A stretch of DNA of 64,000 nucleotides from Erythroxylum novogranatense (GCA_029891385.1 CM057228.1:24238809-24302808), one strand, 5' to 3'. Numbered from the stretch's first letter, positions 23,719 through 35,400 are shown. The notes: a model not told the origin generated them from the letters alone. Made by a program: numbers and translations.

Positions 23719-24327
23719 TTTTATCGTCTGCTTCTATTTATCGACCCTTCTCTCTTCTTTTGGTCATAACTTTTTACATAGACCTCCGATTGAGCTGATT
23801 TTCGAACCGATGGATTTCTAAGAAATTTTTCTATCTTTTTACACTTGATTTTCCAGTATTTACTTTAAATTGAAAAGGGTGGTTTGAAACAAAGTGTGGA
23901 GGTCGGCTGATTCTTTCTGAATATACTTCACAAATTTTTAAATATCTGGAGCTATAGGGCTCGGGTTGAGGCGATTCTTGTTTTAAATGAAACTAGAGAC
24001 ATAAATCTACGCTTTTTATGAAGGAGCCGATCAGTAATTTTGCCTCTAAAGTTTTCAAATATTTACATGAAGTAGGTAGAGGGACTGTTTTCACTGTTTT
24101 CTTTAAGATAGCATTTTTGTCATAACTTTTTCTTTTCAAATCCCAATTGAACGATTTCAATGGCGTTGGAACCGTGAGAGCGTAAGGAACATATTTTCTT
24201 AAAAATCCAAAGCCAAATTTTTTATTTCAAGATTTCTCCTTTTGTGGCCAATTTTGTGTCGGTTTTGGGTCTTCCATACTTATATGGGTCCGAATGTTGG
24301 GCCTCGGAGACGGGGTCCAACATTGTT

Positions 24328-24340
24328 TGGTATCAGAGCT
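24328..24340 (+). promoter_or_regulatory. Primer-binding site of E
   Basis: TGGTATCAGAGCT is a full match to the initiator tRNA-Met 3' complement, five bases after the LTR end. Confidence 0.95.
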
Positions 24341-24517
24341 TAGGCTTACTCCTAGGCTTAAAATGTATAGTAGGGAACATTGTTTTGTATGTGATTAAAT
24401 GTTTACTTTATGAATTGATTGTTTGCATTACGTGACATGCATATCATGCATACATATAGGAACTAAGCTTAAAAACGAATTGTAGCTAATCACTAGTATT
24501 TTCATTGAAGGAGTACG

Positions 24518-25781
24518 ATGCCACCTCGTCGAAGGACACGAGGAGTTTTGCAAGGTTCAATTGCACCTGACTCTCCGTTGAGGGAGGAGAGCATGGATGA
24601 GTCCGTAGCCCCGGGAGTGGCTGAGGCCCCTCTAGGGCAGGGTAGTGAGCCTCTTCGTTCACAGACTCAAGATCACCTAGTCATGCGAGCAAGTGCTGCG
24701 TTAGACCCAGGCTATTCTGCATTTACCCAAGCTTTGATCAGCTATGGGTCAAATGCCTCGAGCATCTGGGTCGGCCCCATTAAGAAGGGAGGCGGTTTGA
24801 CAAGTCGAGGAAGTATGGGCGATGGATTTCTTTGGAACCTCGGATCCGGAAGAAGTCGAGACTGGTTGAGGAAAACAGAGAGAGTCTTTGGATCGGATGG
24901 ATTGTGAGGTTGGCGACAAGGTTGTTTATCCGCAAGCCCGCTTGGGGATGCCTTGCATTGGTGGGAGTGTGTGTCGGGAGCCAATTTGAAACCCGAGGTT
25001 AGTATGGGAGGACTTCCTTCCGCTTTGGGAAGAAGTATTTATCTGAAGTGTACATTCAATGTAAGAGAGGAATTCCTAAGCCTTACGAGAGGAGATGACG
25101 GTCGATGAATCGACGTCGGTCACACTGATTGTCTAGATATGTTGCGAGAGATGAGGCCGAGTGAATTTGTTAAGTGTCCGTCGATTTGAGTCGGGTTTGC
25201 ACTGCTATCGAGAGAAGGTGATAGTCAGAACCTCGTGACTTCGGCAGATTAGTTGAAGCGTGGCGAGGTTGAGAACCTCGAGAACATCGAAGTGCGATTA
25301 ACAAGAAGAGGAAGGGAGAGAGCGGTTCCAGAGGGAGGTGGTACTTAATCCCGAGAGAAGTGCGAGAACCTTTCTCTTGATCGAGGAGAGGAGCACCGGT
25401 GGAAGCCGGCTAGATCGTGAGGACTCCTACTGTTTCTCACCAAGCTTCATCGGTGGGTGGTGGTAGAAGAGTGGATGGGAGAGGCCACCTCTTCCAAAGT
25501 GTGAGCATTGTGGGGGTATCATAAGGAAAATGTTTGAGTATCGTGCATGCTTCAATTGTGGCGGAAGGGCATATCGCTAAGTTTTGTCCCAAGCGGACAG
25601 AGAGAGAGATCTCAGATCTGACCCTCAGGAGGACAGAGGTAGTGGCTCGTAAAGTCGTGATGAAGTGGGTAGCTCTGGAGGTCCTAAGAGAGCTTATCCT
25701 CCGGAGCAGATCCAGAGGGCAAGTTCGGCCAGTGTTTGCCATGACTCGAGAGGAGGAGAGACCGCGCGAAGTTATATGGGT
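24518..25781 (+). pseudogene. E: gag (capsid and nucleocapsid), frameshifted
   Basis: The start is MPPRRRTRGVLQGS at 24518, which F's gag matches at 36698 (minus strand). The first frame closes at 24907. Beyond it, other frames show gag text: LRKTERVFGSDGL, then HWWECVS near 24955, and two zinc-knuckle relics near 25500-25590 with CEHCGG and ACFNCGG...KFCPK. The product would form the virus-like particle and bind the element's RNA. At least five small indels break the frame, several consistent with a single missing base. This makes real decay hard to tell from consensus error. Confidence 0.82.
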
Positions 25782-26186
25782 ATGATTAAACTGTTTGATG
25801 ATTATGTGCTTGCTATGATTGACTCAGGTTTTACCCATTCTTTTGTGTCTTCGGGTAGGACTATTTCTAGGAGGAGTTTGAGCCCATTGGATACTCCGCT
25901 AATGGTGAGTACTCCAATCGGCCAATACATTATTATCAGTCAAGTGTATAGAGATTGTGAGATAGAGATTAGTGTAGGAAAATTGGTGGTGGATCTGATG
26001 CCTTTGAAGATGGGAGGATTGGATGTGATCCTAGGTATGGACACATTAGAGAGGTACCATGTTACTTTAGATTGTAAACAGAAGACAGTGGAGTTCGAGC
26101 TAGAGGATAGCAGGAAAGTGATACTCATGGGAGATAGAAAAGTCAGTCCACCTCGGGTTATTTCAAATTATGAGGCGAGAGAATGA
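25782..26186 (+). pseudogene. E: aspartic protease
   Basis: This open segment carries the catalytic triplet DSG (25821-25829) in AMIDSGFTHSFVS. LDTPLMVSTPIGQYIIISQV, LVVDLMPLKMGGLDVILGMD and LERYHVTLDCKQKTVEFEL follow. That is the Tekay protease layout, with the second conserved GxDVILGMD strand. The enzyme cleaves the Gag-Pol polyprotein inside the particle. The module itself looks intact; it is severed from gag and reverse transcriptase by frameshifts on both sides, so it is listed as part of a broken pol. Confidence 0.85.
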
Positions 26187-27170
26187 TGAGCGAGGGTGTG
26201 AGGCCTTTTTGGCTTATGTGCTAGATATGGAGGCAGATAGAGGGAGGTTGGAAGACATTCCAGTAGTCAGGGAATTCCCGGATGTCTTTCCCGAGGAATT
26301 GCCAGGACTACCTCCTCCGAGAGAAATTGAGTTCCCGTTGAGCTTCTTCCAGCACTAAGCGATTTCGATTCCGCCTTATCGGATGGCTCGCGGAATGAAG
26401 GAGCTTAAGTGCAATTGGAGGATCTTTTAGAGAAGGGTTACATTAGGCGAACTCTTCGCCTTGGGAGCTCCGTTTTCTTTGTGAAGAAGAAAGATGGGTC
26501 GTTGCGGATGTGTGTGGATTATAGGAAGTGAACCATACTCTTGTTAAGAACAGTATCGCTCCAGCGCATTGATGACTTGTTTGATCAATTGCAGAGGCAA
26601 GAGTCTTTCAAGATAGACTTGAGATCGAGGTTATCATCGATTGAGGATTAAGGAGACCGATGTGTCAAAGACTGCTTTTAGGACGAGGTATGGCCACTTT
26701 GAGTTTTTGGTTATGCCTTTCGGGTTAACAAATGCTCCTGCAGTCTTTATGGATTTGATGAATAGAGTCTTCAAGTCTTTCCTAGTCCGATTTGTCATTG
26801 TCTTTATTGATGACATATTGGTCTATTCTAAGAGTGATGTGGAGCACGAGGATCATTTGAGGGTTGCTTTGGAGACATTGAGGAAGAATGAGCAGTATGC
26901 CAAATTTGATAAATGCGAATTTTGGCTAAGGGAAGTGGTATTTTTGGGCATGTGATCTCCGGCGGGAGTGCATGTGGATCCGAAGATAGAAAGCGTGGTT
27001 AAATGGGAAGCGCCAAAGAATGTAGTGAAGTGAGAAGTTTCTTGGGATTATTTGGATATTATAGGAGGTTTGTGGAGGGCTTTTCCTTGATAGCTGCTCC
27101 ACTTTCCAAGTTGACAAGGAAGAATAAAAAATTTGAATGGTGAGGAGTGCGAGTAGTTTCGAGGAGTTCA
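26187..27170 (+). pseudogene. E: reverse transcriptase, frameshifted
   Basis: Protease-RT linker text (VVREFPDVFPEELPGLPPPR) opens it. RT follows in pieces: [17 protein letters not shown] near 26480, then an open stretch (26641-26955) with [34 protein letters not shown] and the catalytic FIDDILVYS box (FIDD at 26803-26814). [19 protein letters not shown] ends the stretch. The thumb text (HVDPKIESVVKWEAPKN) continues in another frame. Breaks occur near 26357, 26530, 26650 and 26955. The active-site aspartates are present, so the fold's core survived. Synthesises element cDNA from the tRNA primer. Confidence 0.88.
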
Positions 27171-27600
27171 AGAAGCGACTTACAACCGCACCGATTCGAC
27201 ATTGCCTTCGGTGATGATGGGTACATTGTGTACAAGTGATGCCTCAGGAAGGGTTTAGGGTGTGTATTGATGCAAGGAGAGAAAGTGATTGCTTATGCCT
27301 CTAGGCGGTTGAAGCCTTATGAGATGAACTATCCGATCCATGACTTGAGTTGGCTGCTATAATCTTTGCATTGAAGATTTGGAGACATTATCGTATGGAG
27401 TTACCACTAGGATATTCTGAGATCATAAGAGCCTTAAATACTTGTTGACCCAGAAAGAGCTGAATTTGAGGCAAAGGCGATGGTTAGAGTTGCTAAAAGA
27501 TTATGACTTGATGATAGATTACCATCCGGGAAAAGCTAATGTGGTAGCGGATGCTCTGAGTAGGAAGTCCACTATGGCTCACATGGAGAGTGTGTATCTT
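27171..27600 (+). pseudogene. E: RNase H, frameshifted
   Basis: CTSDASG near 27230 corresponds to the first catalytic Asp segment. After several shifts, [21 protein letters not shown] and [18 protein letters not shown] (27420-27570) give the conserved C-terminal part with the final Asp. It degrades the RNA strand of the RNA-DNA hybrid. The middle portion has stops in every frame I followed. Confidence 0.82.
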
Positions 27601-28640
27601 CCCTTGCTGAAGGATTTAGCCAGACTTGATGTGATGTTGAGGCAAGATAGGCTTGAGTGTATTTTGGCAAGTTTCAGGGTGAGGCCAGTGCTGAAAGAGA
27701 AGATCAAGGAATTGCAGGATCATGATGAGTACTTGAGTAAGCTTAGGGAAGAGATAAAGAATGGCAAGCCGTCTAATGTAGAGGTAAGGGAAGATGGATT
27801 GATGGTTGTGGGTAGTAGATTGTGTGTCCCGGGCAAGTTAGAGTTGAGAGATGAGATTCTTGATGAGGCGCATAATGCTCCTTATGCAATGCATCCAGGG
27901 AGTTCTAAGATGTATCAGAATTTGAAAGAGCATTTTTGGTGGAAAGGAATGAGGAAAGATATAACAGAGTATGCTAAAAGATGTTTGGTGTGCCAAAGAA
28001 ATTAAAGTGAACACAAGCACCTTGAGCAAGCAATCCTTGCCTATTCCGGAGTGGAAATGGGAAAAGATAACTATGGATTTTCTGATGGGATTGCCAAGAT
28101 CTAGCAAGAAGCATGATGCAATATGGGTGATTGTGGATAGGTTGACTAAGTCAGCTCACTTTTTGCCAATTCTTCAGACAGATTCCTTGAATGTGTTGGC
28201 TAAGAAGTATGTGGATGAGGTGATTAGGCTTCATGGGATTCTGAGTTCGATAGTTTCTGATAGAGATCCCATATTTACCTCCAGGTTTTGGGAGAGTTTG
28301 CAGGAGGCCTTGGGGACTAGATTGCATTTCAGTACGGCTTTCCATCCGCAGACTGATGGACAGTCGGAGAGGACCATTCGGACTTTGGAGGCAATGTTGA
28401 GGGCTTGTACTTTGGATTTCAAAGGTTCGTGGGATGATCACTTACCTTTGATTGAGTTTGCTTATAATAATTCCTATCATTCGGGAATTCAAATGGCACC
28501 TTATGAGGCTTTGTATGGTAGGAGATGTAGAACTCCTATATGTTGGGACGAGGAAGGTGAAAGGAAGCTTGTGGGACCTGAGTTAGTGCAGGTTACAGTT
28601 GATAAGATAAAGCTAGTGAAGCGAGAGGCTTAAGGCTCCA
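27601..28640 (+). pseudogene. E: integrase with complete D-60-D-35-E triad
   Basis: The N-terminal H2C2 finger is visible as [10 protein letters not shown]...RCLVCQ (about 27870-28000). A frameshift near 27998 separates it from the core. The open core (27971-28633) shows MDFLMGLP, IVSDRDPIF and DGQSERTIRTLE. The three catalytic residues are spaced by exactly 60 and 35 residues. SYHSGIQMAPYEALYGRRCR follows. Joins element cDNA into host DNA. A second shift near 28633 separates the core from the C-terminal module. Core sequence looks fully conserved. Confidence 0.9.
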
Positions 28641-29187
28641 AGATCGGATGAAGAGCTATTCGGATGCCCATAGGAAAGAGATGGAATTTGAAGTGGGTGA
28701 GAAGGTGTTTCTTAGAGCTTCTCCATGGAAAGGTGTTTTGAGGTTTGGCAAGAAGGGCAAGCTTAGCCCAAGGTATATAGGCCCATACGAGATCATTGAG
28801 AGGATCGGGCCTTTGGCTTATAAGTTAGATTTGCCATTGGAGTTGTCTAAGATTCACAATGTGTTCCATGTGTCGATGTTGAGGAGGTATAGATCGGATC
28901 CTTCACACATAGTTCAACCTTCAGAGGTTCAGTTGAGAGAGGATTTGACTTATGAGGAGCAACCAGTGGAGATCTTAGATTCAAAGGAAAAAGTGTTAAG
29001 GAATAAGATTGTAAAGCTGGTTAAGGTCTTGTGGAGGAATCATTCGACCGAGGAGGCTACTTGGGAACCTTTGGAAGCTATGAAGGAGAAGTATCCGTAC
29101 CTCTTCATGGATTCAGGTAAGGATTTCGAGGACGAAATTCTTTTAGGAGGGGAGAATTGTTGGGCCCCGAAATTTTTTTATATTTAA
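28641..29187 (+). pseudogene. E: integrase C-terminus with chromodomain
   Basis: Open frame from 28648: FEVGEKVFLRASPWKGVLRF, then RYIGPYEIIERIGPLAYKL (GPY/F module) and NVFHVSMLRRY. The chromodomain follows: PVEILDSKEKVLRNKIVKL, then VKVLWRNHSTEEATWEPLEA, then MKEKYPYLF. The pattern of aromatic residues (W in VLWRNH, W in TWEPLE) fits a group II chromodomain, the mark of Tekay chromoviruses. The frame runs through FEDEILLGGEN, encoded by the hairpin and polypurine tract, about 30 bases into the 3' LTR. Confidence 0.9.
29122..29157 (+). promoter_or_regulatory. Pre-PPT hairpin and polypurine tract of E
   Basis: GGATTTCG-AGGA-CGAAATTC forms an 8-bp stem with one G-U pair. TTTTAGGAGGGGAGAATT and the LTR follow directly. 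Here the hairpin also encodes the last residues of pol. Confidence 0.85.
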
Positions 29188-32100
29188 TTAATTAATTATT
29201 GATTTATGGATTTATTCGTTAAATTATTTTTAATTTTGTCTTAATTGATTTAATTACGTGTTTATATAAATATTTTTATGTTGGGCTTGGGATTAGAAGT
29301 TAGAAATTAATTGAAGGCTTGGATTTAATGTTGGAAAGTATGGGCTTTAGGTAAATGGATTAAGTGGAAGGAGGATTAGAGATGAGTGGGTTAAGGTATG
29401 GTGGGCTTGTAAGTTATTAGAGGAAGGGCCCAAAAGTATGGTAAGAGGGAGAGCCCAATACCAAAACTATGTAGTTTTGGTGTAGGCTTTTAAGTGGAGA
29501 TGTAAAGGAATAAATGAGAATAAGTGAATTAAAGAGGAGAAGAGGAGTAAGCAAGTGTCGTAGAACAAAAGAAAGAAGAGAAGAAAATGTGAGCTAGAGG
29601 AGAAAGGAAGAGTGGTCGGCCAAGGAAGAAAGGAAGAGAGAAAAATCGTGGGAGGCTTGTGAAGAAGAAGAAAAGTGGAAAAAGGGAAGAGAAATCAAGA
29701 GCTTAAGGTAAGTATCTATCTTCCTTTGAGTTAGATTCAAGAAAGGGGATGAAATGAAGGTTAGGGTTTGTGTAGGAATGAAGAAAGAAAGAAGAGATGA
29801 GTGGTTTTGTGATTCCTAAGCTAGGGTTTTGGTTATTCTAGCTTAAATGGGTTATAGATAGGTTAGGTTTGAGGTTATTGTTAGTTTTCCTTCGATTCTT
29901 GAATGTTATAACTTTCCGATGAGTTTCGAAATTAAATCGAAATGTGTTTTATTGAAGGAACTAAGGAAACCTCACCAAGAGAGAGAGGAAGGGCATTTGT
30001 GAACTTCATTTCGACATTTTAGGTGGGTAATGCGTTTATAGTCATTATGTAATGGGTGACCTTGTATGCTTATGTGCTTTGTCTTATATTTGTGTAAAAA
30101 GTTGATTTTCGATGAATATTTGGATATGTATGTGAAATGTGGCATCTTGTCTTTGAAAGAAATGTAAAGTATGGAATTGTGCATACTTGAAAATTTTGAA
30201 GAAACCTATGAATGAAACTATTTGAGCATAGATTATTTGTGTGTGTGGTAAGAGAGAACCCGTTGTGATAGTCACGTGCACGTTGACCTAGCCTTCTCAT
30301 TTGCCGCTTGTGTACGAGATCTGAGAAATCGGACTCGTTGTGTTTCTGATAAACTTGGTTTATTCGTTGTGTTTATGGAAACTCTCTAGTCATGTGATTG
30401 TGCATTTTTCATTCAAACTTTGTTGTGTATGATGCATCATAAGTGTTATAATTGATAAAGTTGTCATGTTAGGCTTTATGTAATGTAATGTTTGTTACGC
30501 CTAAAATGATGTTCTGTGAATGTCTTAGGATTGTTTGATATATGCATGACTATATGTATGAATATATGTGTTGCATGGCTCATTACGATGGCTATAGGCG
30601 TATTAGCCACTGAGCCGTGTTAGCTCACCCCATTTTCCCTCCACAGGTGAAAAAGCTCAAGTCTAGCATCGGACCTTGCAAGGCATCAGGAAAACTTCAA
30701 GACTTTAGATATTTTTGCATTAAGTTAGTGACTCACTTTTGGGATAGCTTTGCAAGCATAACAAGCATGGAGCATCTTTTGTATTTTGTACTTGATGTTA
30801 AATCATGATGAATATGTTGTTATGTAATCAAAGCTATAAATGCACTTTTGGTTGGATTAGAAAGGAGAAAGAAGAGAACAAGTATTCCCTTTTGTATAAT
30901 TGTGTTACTTGTAGTTAATGCATGTGTTTGGGTAGAAGATGTGGAATGAAGGTTGTGTTTGAGTTCTTTGTTGGGTTTCGCTTGGTTTTTGTCTTGGGAG
31001 AGCTTCTTTGGAAAATTTGCTATGGTGTGTGAGTTGTGAAAGTCTTGCGACTCGGATATCTTGTGTTTTCGAAATTTCGGGTTGGTACAAGTAGTAGGAG
31101 ATCATTTAATATTGTTGAGGTTGTTAGCGGGCTGTAGAGCTCTCGGAGGTTTTATGAACTATTTAAGAGGAGTTAAATTGGTAGGTGTAAGTCGTTGGAA
31201 TTAAATGTAGGTGCTGTCAAAGTGACAGATTGGTAGCAGAAGTTTTGAGTCCACTTTTGACCTATGTAGAGTTGGAATATAGGTCGGTGGTCTTCATAAA
31301 AGTTGTAGATAATTCTTTTACCTTTCCATAGACACTAAGTTTGCTAAATTTGGAGTTCTGGGTAAAAAGTTGTGGAGATTGCAAGTTCTGGTACTGTTTG
31401 TGGAGAGCTAGCTGACCTGTCTTAGTGGGAACTTTTGATTCCCTTAGAGTCCGAGCTTGCTAGTGAGCCCTTCTTGAAAAATATAGATTTTTCTCCTAGC
31501 TTTCCAATGCTTCCGACCGTGTCTAATTTGGAGTTCTGAGTAGAAAGTTATGCATCTTTTAAGTAGAGACGTTCTGGAGAGTAGTGAGACGCAGTTAACT
31601 TTTTGCGTCTGAGTTGACTTTTGCGTCTGAGTTGACTTTTTGCGTCTGAGTTGACTTTTGTGTCTCAGTTTTATCGTCTGCTTCTATTTATCGACCCTTC
31701 TCTCTTCTTTTGGTCATAACTTTTTGCATAGACCTCCGATTGAGCTGATTTTCGAACCGATGGATTTCTAAGAAATTTTTCTATCTTTTTACACTTGATT
31801 TTTCAGTATTTACTTTAAATTGAAAAGGGTGGTTTGAAACAAAGTATGGAGGTCGGCTGATTCTTTCTGAATATACTTCACAAATTTTTAAATATCTGGA
31901 GCTATAGGGCTCGGGTTGAGGCAATTCTTGTTTTAAATGAAACTAGAGACATAAATCTACACTTTTTATGAAGGAGCCGATCAGTAATTTTGCCTCTAAA
32001 GTTTTCAAATTTTTACATGAAGTCGGTAGAGGGACTGTTTTCACTGTTTTCTTTAAGATAGCATTTTTGTCATAACTTTTTCTTTTCAAATCCGAATTGA

Positions 32101-32272
32101 ACGATTTCAGTGGCGTTGGAACCGTGAGAGCGTAAGGAACATATTTTATTAAAAATCCAAAGCCAAATTTTTTATTTCAAGATTTCTCCTTTTGTGGCCA
32201 ATTTTGTGTTGGTTTTGGGTCTTCCATAGTTATATGGGTCCGAATGTTGGGCCTCGGAGACAGGGTCCAACA
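29158..32272 (+). mobile_element. 3' LTR of element E
   Basis: It has the same order of features as the 5' LTR: donor at 29707, hairpin 30577-30616, acceptor-like CTCCACAG near 30646, direct units, expanded repeat at 31587-31668, inverted units and the terminus at 32272. CGAAG follows at once. Confidence 0.93.
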
Positions 32273-32277
32273 CGAAG

Positions 32278-32798
32278 TGATCATTTGATTTTGATGAAAG
32301 AAGTATGATTGTCTTTAGGAATTTCAAAATTGATGTGCATGACTATTTGACGCTCAAATTCAAGTGATTGGTTTGATTTGGGTGATCTGAATCAGTGATT
32401 AGAAACATGTGTTTGTGGAACTTAAGATTTGAATTTTGTGATGAATTGGGAGAAATTGATATAGACTATACTTCCGTAAGATGAAGGGATGACGAGTTGC
32501 TAAATGATCATTGAACCATATTAGGATTCTTTAAAGAATGGACCATTGATTTGTGTCCATATCTGAAGAAATAATGAGTTATAGATATAGTAAGTTAATA
32601 TGATATGAGTGGTATGAGATACATATATGATGAGAAAATTAGATAAGAGAAAGTGATGTGATTATGAGTTTTGGAAAGAAATTAGTAAGACAGTGTTTGA
32701 TGATTTTTGTTTAAAAAGAAATTTATGCAAGAATGAGTTACTTAGAGTGTAAGTAAGTGTGAATTTCGAGGACGAAATTCTTTTAAGAGGGGGAGAAA
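32278..32798 (+). mobile_element. Internal region of D, right part, with hairpin and PPT
   Basis: No coding sequence is seen. The end carries GAATTTCG-AGGA-CGAAATTC (32761-32780, a perfect 8-bp stem) and then TTTTAAGAGGGGGAGAAA (polypurine tract 32785-32798) before the LTR. The hairpin is kept though no protein is encoded here. Confidence 0.88.
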
Positions 32799-33501
32799 TG
32801 TTGGACCCCGATCTTTGAGTGAAAATAAGAAGTTTTCAAAAGTTGATGAGTTGATTGAAATTAAGTTGAAGATCATGAAATAAAGAAAGAAAGAGTGAAA
32901 ATATGAAAATTATGAAATAGTTGACTTTTTGGCCTTGGAGAGTTGACTCTTGATTTAGGCAAAATTTGATAAAATGGTCTTCTGGAAACTTATAGATTAT
33001 GTCAAGAGCTTTCCGTAACCATAAAGTTTGACATTTTTCGATATTGGGAGTGAGAGTTATGATCAGTCAAAGTTAGCTTGGAAGTTTGACTTTTAGGGTA
33101 AAAAGTTGACTATTTGATTTAGGTCAAATTCGAGAAAATGATCAACGTGAAAGTTGTAGCCTCTGTCGAGAGCTTTTCGTGGACATAAAGTTTGCTATTT
33201 TTCGATGTCGGATTCGTTTTGTTAAGTGTTTGTTTCCGCTCTCGATTTTGTTTTCCGTATTATGTTCATCTGATCGTTTTCTTTGATTTTTGTGCTCAGA
33301 TGTCGGATCTGTTCTACTTGATTTCGTCTCGCCCTCGATTTTGTTATTCGTAATTTGTTATCCGATTCGGTAGGTTTATTCGATTGGCGTCCGCATTTTG
33401 TTTCCGATTTGAAATTTCGATCCGAAATTTCCGCTTCTTTGTTTAGTTTGCTTCGTTTTACGTTACTGCGATGTAGTTGGGTTCGATGAACGGATCCAAC
33501 A
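32799..33501 (+). mobile_element. 3' LTR of element D
   Basis: Near-copy of 20419-21118 with about a dozen scattered substitutions and a more diverged last 60 bp. Followed by ATTAC. Confidence 0.92.
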
Positions 33502-33506
33502 ATTAC

Positions 33507-34690
33507 CCTAAAATTAGCCAATATACACTCAAATTTGGCTTGCTTCAATGTCACTCTAAGTTTGACAATTCTTTCAACAAAGGAAAATATACCGTCTCCA
33601 CATGTGCCATAGTAGATTTCCTACTCAACACATCTGCTACTACATTAGCTTTTCCTGGGTGGTAGTTTATTATCAAGTCATAATCTTTCAGTAATTCCAA
33701 CCACCTTCATTGTCTCAAATTCAATTCTTTTTGGCTCATCAAATACGCATGACTCTTGTGGTCTGTAAATATCCCAGTAATGATTCCATATAAGTAATGT
33801 CTCCATATCTTAAATGCAAAAATTATGGTAACTAACTCCAAATCATTCGTAGGATAATTCGTCTCATAGGGCTTTAATTGTCTAGAAGTATAGGCAATCA
33901 CTTTATCTCCTTGCATCAACACATAACCCAATCCCTTCCTTGAGGCACTCCTCTTTGTAAGCCTATTCTTCAATTCCTCAAAACTGTTCTGGCACTCCTC
34001 GGTCCACACAAACTTCTGATTCTTCCTTGTCAATTTAGTAAGTGGAGCTGCTATTATGGAAAAGCCCTCCACAAACCTCTTATAAAACCAAACTAAACCC
34101 AAGAAACTCCTTACTTCTGCTATATTTTTAGGTGTTTTCTATTTCACCACAGCTTCTATTTTTCTCGGATCCATATGCACTCCATGCTCTGAAATCACAT
34201 GTCCAAGAAATGTCACTTCCTTTAGCCAAAATTCACATTTGTCAACTTTGGCATACAACTCATTCTTCCTCAGTGTCTCCAAAGTAATTCTTAAATGTTC
34301 TTCATGCTCCTTATTACTCTTGAAATAAACCAATATATCATCAATAAAGACAATGATAAATTGGTCTAAGAAAGACTTAAAAACTATATTCATTAAGTCC
34401 ATGAAAGGTGCAGGGCATTCGTCAATTCGAAGGACATAACTAAAAACTCAAAAATGCCCATATTGTATTCTAAAAACAATCTTTGATACATCAAACTCCT
34501 TTATCTTCAATTGATGATAACCCGATCTCAAGTCTATCTTGGAAAAGACTTTTGCCCATTACAATTGGTCAAACAAATCATCTATGTGTGAGAGTGGATA
34601 TCTATTCTTAGTAATGAAATAGTTGAGCTTCCGGTAATCCACACACATTCTCAAAGATCTATCTTTCTTCTTTACAAAAAGGACTGGAGC
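33507..34690 (-). pseudogene. F: reverse transcriptase and RNase H, inactive
   Basis: On the minus strand: RT text near 34450-34690 with stops, then MDLMNIVFKSFLDQFIIVF and the FIDDILVYF box (34139-34402), ending FLGHVISEHGVHMDPRKIEAV. A frameshift precedes the RNase H part (33707-34102): [73 protein letters not shown]. Between RLTK and SASRKGLG a stretch is missing, including the first RNase H Asp (DAS in E and H), so RNase H is dead as well as frameshifted. Coding resumes on the far side of element D at 20413. Confidence 0.87.
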
Positions 34691-34693
34691 TCC

Positions 34694-35400
34694 CTAAGAT
34701 GAAGAGCTAGGACTAATGTACCCCTTCCCTAATAAATCTTCCAATTGATCATTGAGCTCCTTCAATTCTACCAGAGCCATTCTATAAGGCGGAATTGATA
34801 TTAATGCAATACCTGGAAGAAGCTCAATGAGAAACTCAATTTCTCTTGGTGGAGGTAGTCTTTGCAATTCTTCTGGAAAGACATCCGGGAATTCTATGAA
34901 TATGGGAATTTCTTCTAACTTCCCTCCATCTACCTTTGTGTCTAACACATACGCCAAAAATGCTCCACTCCTTTTTCTCATCATTTTCTCTACTGTCAAA
35001 GCTGAAACAACTCTAGGTGGGCTTGACTTTGTGTCTCCCATAAACACCACCTTTATACCGTAATCTAACTCAAACTCTACTATCTTCTGTTTGCAATCCA
35101 GATGGGCGTTATATTTTTCTAATGTATCCATGCCCAGTATCACATCTAATCCCTCCATCTTCAATGGCATTAGGTTTACCACTAAGTGTTCCCTACCAAT
35201 ACATACTTTACATTCTCTATAGACTTGACTAATAATAATATATTGGCTTATTGAAGTACTAACCATCAAAGGAGTATCCAATGGGCTCAAATTTTTACCA
35301 TGTACAGTTTTACTTGATTAAATAAACGAATGAGTAGAACCTGGATCAATCAAAACAACAATATCATCATCAGATAATGTAACCGTACCTATCACAACTT
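34694..35400 (-). pseudogene. F: aspartic protease and linker to RT
   Basis: The open segment 34694-35290 matches E's protease (LDTPLMVSTSISQYIIISQV, LVVNLMPLKMEGLDVILGMD, EKYNAHLDCKQKIVEFEL) and the linker FPDVFPEELQRLPPPREIEF. The active site lies upstream, near 35340-35360, and reads IDPGSTHSFI: the expected DSG or DTG is DPG. A stop separates it from the rest. Proline in place of the active-site Ser/Thr should abolish activity (family knowledge). Its position between gag and RT is normal. Confidence 0.85.

Larger units (their letters stand above)
21228..24322 (+). mobile_element. 5' LTR of element E
   Basis: In order it holds: a leader region with donor AAG|GTAAGT (GT at 21777), the GCCTTCTCCCGGCTGCCCGC module (22365-22385), a nested hairpin (22659-22698), an acceptor-like CTCCACAG ending at 22728, direct units (cores 23437 and 23615), a GCGTC/TTGACT repeat (23669-23718), inverted units (cores 23797, 23973, 24153) and the terminus GGTCCAACA. 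It differs from the 3' LTR mainly in three short clusters and in repeat copy number. Confidence 0.93.
21228..32272 (+). mobile_element. Element E: full-length Tekay-type Ty3/Gypsy retrotransposon
   Basis: LTRs of 3095 bp (21228-24322) and 3115 bp (29158-32272) start TGTTGGGCCCCGAAATTT and end GGGTCCAACA. CGAAG is duplicated on both sides (21223-21227, 32273-32277). The 4.8 kb interior has a tRNA-Met primer site, gag with zinc knuckles, protease, reverse transcriptase, RNase H, integrase with complete DDE spacing, a chromodomain and a polypurine tract. Most of both LTRs is near-identical, so insertion is recent. Yet gag and pol contain many single-base indels, which is odd for its age. It lies inside element D. 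Confidence 0.95.
20419..33501 (+). mobile_element. Element D: small non-coding gypsy element, hosting element E
   Basis: Two LTRs of 700 bp (20419-21118) and 703 bp (32799-33501) both start TGTTGGACCCCGATC and end GGATCCAACA. They flank a primer-binding site and a polypurine tract. ATTAC is duplicated on both sides (20414-20418, 33502-33506). With E removed the internal region is only about 630 bp and holds no recognisable gag or pol, so D is non-autonomous, about 2.0 kb in all. LTR differences are scattered at a low percentage, more at the tail, so D is younger than F. Its LTR is a shortened version of D-prime. Confidence 0.93.

Noticed and set aside
24328..24340. Possible tRNA-Met gene fragments at the TGGTATCAGAG sites
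   Set aside because: They are short primer-binding sites placed four to five bases from LTR ends, with no tRNA body.
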